Source: Prasinococcaceae sp. CCMP 1430 (taxonomy: Eukaryota > Prasinodermophyta > Palmophyllophyceae > Prasinococcales > Prasinococcaceae). Taken from it: 40,479 bases of DNA. The notes under the pieces were generated by a model. It was not told the origin of the DNA and made no database searches. It was given only the letters and a program-made list of their open reading frames with translations. The DNA lies in the NCBI GenBank assembly GCA_013416795.1, contig RQSC01000033.1, positions 49,309 to 89,787 on the forward strand, given 5' to 3'. How positions within the stretch are numbered: position 1 is the first letter of the stretch; each line of letters starts with the position of its first letter. Of this stretch, positions 37,147-40,479 are shown in pieces. Position numbers and translations under genes: made by a program.

Positions 37147-37836
37147 TTATACATAGAGCGCCATCTGCCGTTCCTTAGCGACGAAGCCGCACTTCTCATA
37201 GAATGGGACGTTGCCGTCGTTGCAGTCGAGAATCACTGCGATTGAGCGAGGCGGTGCCGGTGTGAGTGCGCCCGGTGGGGGAAAAAAGGACGCGGTCAGG
37301 ACCCAAGCGCGCAACGCACGCAAGTGCGGCGGTGGTGGGATCGCGAAGATCGCTCCGAGGGCGATCGCGCGCGCAGACAGGCATCGCACCTTTGTAGCAG
37401 CCCGCCTCCTTGGCAACCTTCACGCACTCGTCGACTACGCGCTTACCCAGCCTCTTCCCTCGCACGCTCGAGTCGACAACCACATCCTCGATGTGGCCAC
37501 ACTAAGGTGAGGCGCACAGCTGTCAGCCATGCCGCCACACGGCGCACGCGGCAGCGCCCAGCGCCGCAAAAGTGAGGGAGCGCGTACCATCCCGCACCGC
37601 CTGGTGAACTTAAGCTCGACGAGCAACTTTGCGGTGCCCACGATGCGCCCTGTGGCGGTGTCTTCAGCGACGACCATCGTCGTGCGCGGGTCGGCCGCGA
37701 GCTCGGCGGCGCGCGCAGCGAACATCGCCGCGTCCACACCCGACGCATCTGTCAGCTGGCCGAGCAACTCCATCATGCCCTTGGCGTGGTCGCCCACCTC
37801 CAGGCGCCGCAGCACGATGCCGTCGCCGTCGACCAT
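37147..37836 (-). CDS. GNA1: Glucosamine-6-phosphate N-acetyltransferase (GNA1, GNAT family)
   Basis: Three exons: 37836-37588, 37501-37390 and 37235-37147; 149 residues, the normal length for the family. Introns of 86 and 154 nt have GT-AG ends and the phases fit. Sequence: MVDGDGIVLRRLEVGDHAKG, then TTMVVAEDTATGRIVGTAKL and VELKFTRRCGM joined to CGHIEDVVVDSSVRGKRLGK, which includes the acetyl-CoA pyrophosphate loop (RGKRLGK). CYK joined to VILDCNDGNVPFYEKCGFVA is the last strand-helix with the conserved Asn and FYEKCGF. The enzyme makes N-acetylglucosamine-6-phosphate in the UDP-GlcNAc pathway (cell-wall, N-glycan and GPI precursors). No targeting signal is evident if the ATG at 37836 is used; the frame is open further upstream. 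Confidence 0.88.
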
Positions 37837-38560
37837 CGCCGCGCCGCCGCGCCCCCGCCGACAGCAGGGGCGGCAGCAGAGGCGAAGCGCGGGGGCAGCG
37901 GCGGGGTTCGGGACGACCAGCGTCGGGGGCGGCCGGGCAGGCCGGGGGTCGCGCGCCTCCGCACGCGTTGTGGGCGCCCACGCCCGCGCGGGGCGCCTGC
38001 GTCTGCTCCTCAGGAGCTGGAGCTGACGACACACGCGCGTTCGCGAACGCCACAAAAGACATATTCGATACGTAGAAGTGTTGTCAGTACCTGGTTGGGG
38101 TTGTGTTTAGGGTAGGGTTATGATATGACATCCTGATCTGATTCTGGCATCTGCCTGACCCGCGGGTCGAACCCGGTATGAGCTAGGGTTCGATCGATTA
38201 AACGGGGTCTTCCGATCGCTTTCGCCGGTCAGACGCGGTTCGCGCGCTGTCGAAGCGGGGTCATTCGTTGATGATCGACCGCGCGCGCGGCCGCGCCGCC
38301 GCACGCGGGCAGCCGCCGCAAACCTCAGCCGCCGGGTCCGGCGGAGTTCCCCCCGCAGGTTGGCAAGTGCGGAACGAATTGCGGTGACGCGGGCGATGCG
38401 CGCGAAATCTCTGCAGGCGGATGGGGCGCGTGCCTGCGGCGGGCGCGCGCGCCCGCAGGCGGGGGCGTCCGCGGCATGGCGGAGGGGTGAGCAGTGCAGC
38501 TCCGGCTGTGTCCGCGGCCACACGCCGCGCGCGCGACGAGCCCGCCCCCCGCCGACGAAC
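37837..38560. other. Divergent promoter, GNA1 / C2-repeat protein
   Basis: The longest head-to-head interval in the right half. It has a low-GC core (about 38040-38220) with TTTAGGGTAGGGTTATG (38106-38122) and CTAGGGTT (38183-38190), and a palindrome around CGGGTCGAACCCG (38162-38174). No gene is supported. Confidence 0.6.
38106..38122 (+). promoter_or_regulatory. Double telo-box-like motif TTTAGGGTAGGGTTATG
   Basis: Two overlapping AGGGT(T/A) units in the low-GC core of the divergent promoter, 270 bp from the GNA1 start and 455 bp from the C2-protein start. Confidence 0.5.
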
Positions 38561-39865
38561 ATGCCGAGCCTCAAGGTGGAGATCGTCATGTGCAACGTGA
38601 AGAAGATCGACACCAAGGCGTACGGCATCGAGAAGCCCGACTGCACGTGCACCGTGGGCATCGAGGGCACCGAGCAGTCGTTCACGACGCGCACCGAGCG
38701 CGGCCTCGACCCGCAGTGGGAGCAGACGGCGACCTTCGAGGTGGCCAACCCCAGCAAGGACCGCCTGTGGGGCAAGTTCTTCATGAACAACAACACGCTG
38801 CAGATCGGCGACCAGCAGTTCTTTAACCTCGACAAGGTGCGCTCGCGCGGCGAGAGGCAGCTGGCGTCGCGGCGAGGCTCCCGCGTAGGAGAGCAGCGAG
38901 CGCGCTCGGCAGTGCGCGCGAGGGTCGCGATCGTGCCCCGGGCTGCCGCGCGGCACGCGCGTGAAGCGCAGGGCTTCTGTGCAGCGCGCGGCGCCAGTGC
39001 ATGCTGCGGCGACAGTCGGAGCAGCGCCGGACGAGCTTCCGCATCCGTGCTGACTCGCCCGCGTCCGAACTCGTGCTCTGCCGCTCCGCGCGTCCCTCGC
39101 ACTGCTACACCACAGCTGGTGACAGGCAAGCCCACTTTCAAGGGCATCATTGTGCCGGGTGGCAAGGTCGATCTCATGGTGACTGCCGTCGACTTCGGCA
39201 CGGAGGACAAGGAGACGACGCTCGATGACATGAACTTCATGAACCTGAGCGACGGTGAGGAGGGGGGCATGATGATGAGTGACAGCGACGACGACGAGGA
39301 GGAGGAGGCCGCCCCGGAGGAGGCCGCCGCGCCGGCCGCCGCCACCGACGACGCGTCTACCGTGAAGCTCCCCGAGGGTGCCGAGGATCTGTCCGGCGAC
39401 AAGCCCTACAAGCTCCAGGTTGAGCTCGCCATGTGCAACGTGAAGAAGATCGACACCAAGGCGTACGGCATCGAGAAGCCTGACTGCACGGCCACGGTGA
39501 CCATCGGCGACCAGTCGTTCACCACGCGCACCGAGCGCGGCCTGGACCCCCAGTGGGATCAGACCGTGATCCTCGGCGTGACCGACCCGTCCAAGGACCG
39601 CCTTTCGGGCAAGTTCTTCATGAACCAGGGCACCAAGCAGATCGGCGACGAGCAGTTCTTCAACCTGGACAAGCTCGTCAACGGCAAGTCCACTTTCAAG
39701 GGCATCATCGTGCCCGGCGGCAAGGTCGACATGTTCGTGACTGCACTCGGCTGGGGCGCGGAGGAGAAGGAGGAGAACCTCGAGGACATGGGCTTCATGA
39801 ACACGCTCGACGGCGACGACGAGGGTGGCATGATGATGAGTGACAGCGAGGAGGACGAGGACTGA
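38561..39865 (+). CDS. Tandem C2-like domain protein with acidic Met/Ser/Asp motifs, function unknown
   Basis: Two exons, 38561-38836 and 39116-39865, with a 279-nt intron; 341 residues. Two very similar ~150-residue units occur. Each begins MCNVKKIDTKAYGIEKPDCT, continues QSFTTRTERGLDPQW(E/D)QT, PSKDRL.GKFFMN, QIGD(E/Q)QFFNLDKLV and FKGIIVPGGKVD, and ends in an acidic GGMMMSDS(D/E)-type motif. The front half resembles the first strands of a C2 domain (KT..LNPxW-type segment is TRTERGLDPQW), with Asp residues that could bind calcium in loop 1. An Ala/Pro/Glu linker joins the units. Unlike most genes here it uses no presequence and looks cytosolic. A shared 51-nt stretch is identical in both copies. 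Calcium or lipid binding is inference from the fold resemblance only. Confidence 0.8.
   Translation: MPSLKVEIVMCNVKKIDTKAYGIEKPDCTCTVGIEGTEQSFTTRTERGLDPQWEQTATFEVANPSKDRLWGKFFMNNNTLQIGDQQFFNLDKVRSRGERQLASRRGSRVGEQRARSAVRARVAIVPRAAARHAREAQGFCAARGASACCGDSRSSAGRASASVLTRPRPNSCSAAPRVPRTATPQLVTGKPTFKGIIVPGGKVDLMVTAVDFGTEDKETTLDDMNFMNLSDGEEGGMMMSDSDDDEEEEAAPEEAAAPAAATDDASTVKLPEGAEDLSGDKPYKLQVELAMCNVKKIDTKAYGIEKPDCTATVTIGDQSFTTRTERGLDPQWDQTVILGVTDPSKDRLSGKFFMNQGTKQIGDEQFFNLDKLVNGKSTFKGIIVPGGKVDMFVTALGWGAEEKEENLEDMGFMNTLDGDDEGGMMMSDSEEDED
38567..39862 (+). repeat. Internal gene duplication (two C2-like units)
   Basis: Unit A is 38567-38836 plus 39116 to about 39298; unit B is about 39411-39862. A 51-nt block is identical at 38587-38637 and 39430-39480. 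An intron interrupts unit A between the codons for NLDK and LV; the equivalent site in unit B (39673/39674) is uninterrupted. Confidence 0.85.
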
Positions 39866-40413
39866 GCGCCAGCAGCGCGATCGGCGCGCCGCCTAATTAA
39901 TTGACACACATCATTGCCTGGGCTCCCCCGCCGGCCGCGCTCTCACTCTCGCTCTCGCTCTCGCGCGCGCGACGGCGCGACGAGCCTCCGAAGACCCTGC
40001 CCCTCCACTGCCAGCTTGCTGTGCCCCCCCCCCCCTGCGACCCCCCCCCTGAGCTCGCCTTGCGCGCGTCGAACACTTTTTTTGGGTGGCGTCTGTCTGT
40101 TTCGCATGGCCACACATCTCGCCCCGGCCGCCAAAAAGCCACGAGAGGCAAATGCCGCCGCCAGGCATCTGCCAGGTTCGCCAGGGGCCACGTGGGACGT
40201 AGACCGTATTCAACCCACGAATCGGCAGATTTACCCCGGTATGATCCAACGAGACCGGGGACTTCCCCCGGATCGCCCGGATCTGCGCGTGCGCGAGTTT
40301 CAAGTTCGAGCGCGCGCTCTCTAGGGGACGGCGGCGGCAGCGGCGGCTCGCGCCACACGTCGCTCGGGTGGCGAGGTGTGCTGGGGTCGGGATCAGCAGT
40401 CCCCCGCAGCACG
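39866..40413. other. 3' flank and intergenic region, no gene seen
   Basis: Contains CTCTCG repeats (about 39940-39970), short C and T runs and lower-GC sequence near 40180-40270. Nothing coding is supported on either strand. Confidence 0.5.
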
Positions 40414-40479
40414 ATGGCCTCGATCGCGCAGCCTGGCGCGGCGCGCGCCGCGGCGACGACGCGCGCCCCCGCGGCGGCG
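40414..40479 (+). CDS. Possible start of a further gene, truncated by window end
   Basis: ATG at 40414 after CGCAGCACG, encoding MASIAQPGAARAAATTRAPA to the window edge. The Ala/Arg/Thr-rich, acid-free composition would suit an organelle presequence. Only 22 codons are visible, so this may be chance in GC-rich DNA. Confidence 0.25.
   Translation, partial: MASIAQPGAARAAATTRAPAAA

Noticed and set aside
38100-38190. tRNA-like GGTTCGA(C) sequence on the minus strand
   Set aside because: The CGGGTTCGACCCG palindrome mimics a T-arm, but no matching acceptor, D-arm or anticodon arm could be laid out.
1-40479. CRISPR arrays, phage or bacterial mobile systems
   Set aside because: No spaced direct-repeat array, transposase, integrase or bacterial operon structure was seen; the window is eukaryotic nuclear DNA.

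Overview
The window is nuclear DNA of a GC-rich, compact eukaryotic genome. It has GT-AG introns and eukaryote-only genes: an ALIX-type BRO1 protein, TIM22, an FG nucleoporin, THUMPD1, ataxin-2, a SET/MYND methyltransferase and a LRRCC1-like coiled-coil protein. Several products carry plastid-type presequences (DoxX, a small membrane protein, an FKBP with a possible lumen-targeting region). The source is therefore most likely a unicellular alga. Very high GC and short intergenic distances suggest a haptophyte- or pelagophyte-like organism, but that is inference and no marker here fixes the lineage. No rRNA, tRNA, CRISPR or intact transposon was recognised.

Layout. 1-9.2 kb: nucleotide-sugar-type transporter (+), a Gly/Asp-rich membrane protein (+), PQ-loop transporter (-), plastid DoxX protein (-) and FKBP isomerase (+). 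9.6-11.6 kb: an H15 (linker-histone fold) gene on the minus strand, broken by two single-N assembly joins, and an orphan 3' exon. 12.6-22.7 kb: plastid membrane protein (+), GCKR-like two-SIS protein (-), SET/MYND protein (+), LRRCC1-like protein (-) and ALIX (+); the last two are head to head and their start codons share one CATG. 22.9-29.7 kb: THUMPD1 (-), TIM22 (+) and a nuclear-basket FG nucleoporin (+). 29.8-34.7 kb: isobutyryl-CoA dehydrogenase (-), TauD-family dioxygenase (+) and ALDH10-type betaine aldehyde dehydrogenase with a C-terminal AKL (-). 35.1-40.5 kb: ataxin-2 (+), glucosamine-6-phosphate N-acetyltransferase (-), a tandem C2-like acidic protein (+) and possibly the start of another gene (+).

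The genes do not form one pathway. Their organisation is notable: from 12.6 kb rightwards the strands alternate almost perfectly, with tail-to-tail gaps of about 117-207 bp and head-to-head promoters of about 420-725 bp. Five promoter intervals contain telo-box-like AAACCCTAA/TTAGGG motifs. The strongest candidates for follow-up are the C2-like repeat protein, whose two copies differ by one intron, the overlapping divergent start codons, the GCKR homologue and the promoter telo-boxes.
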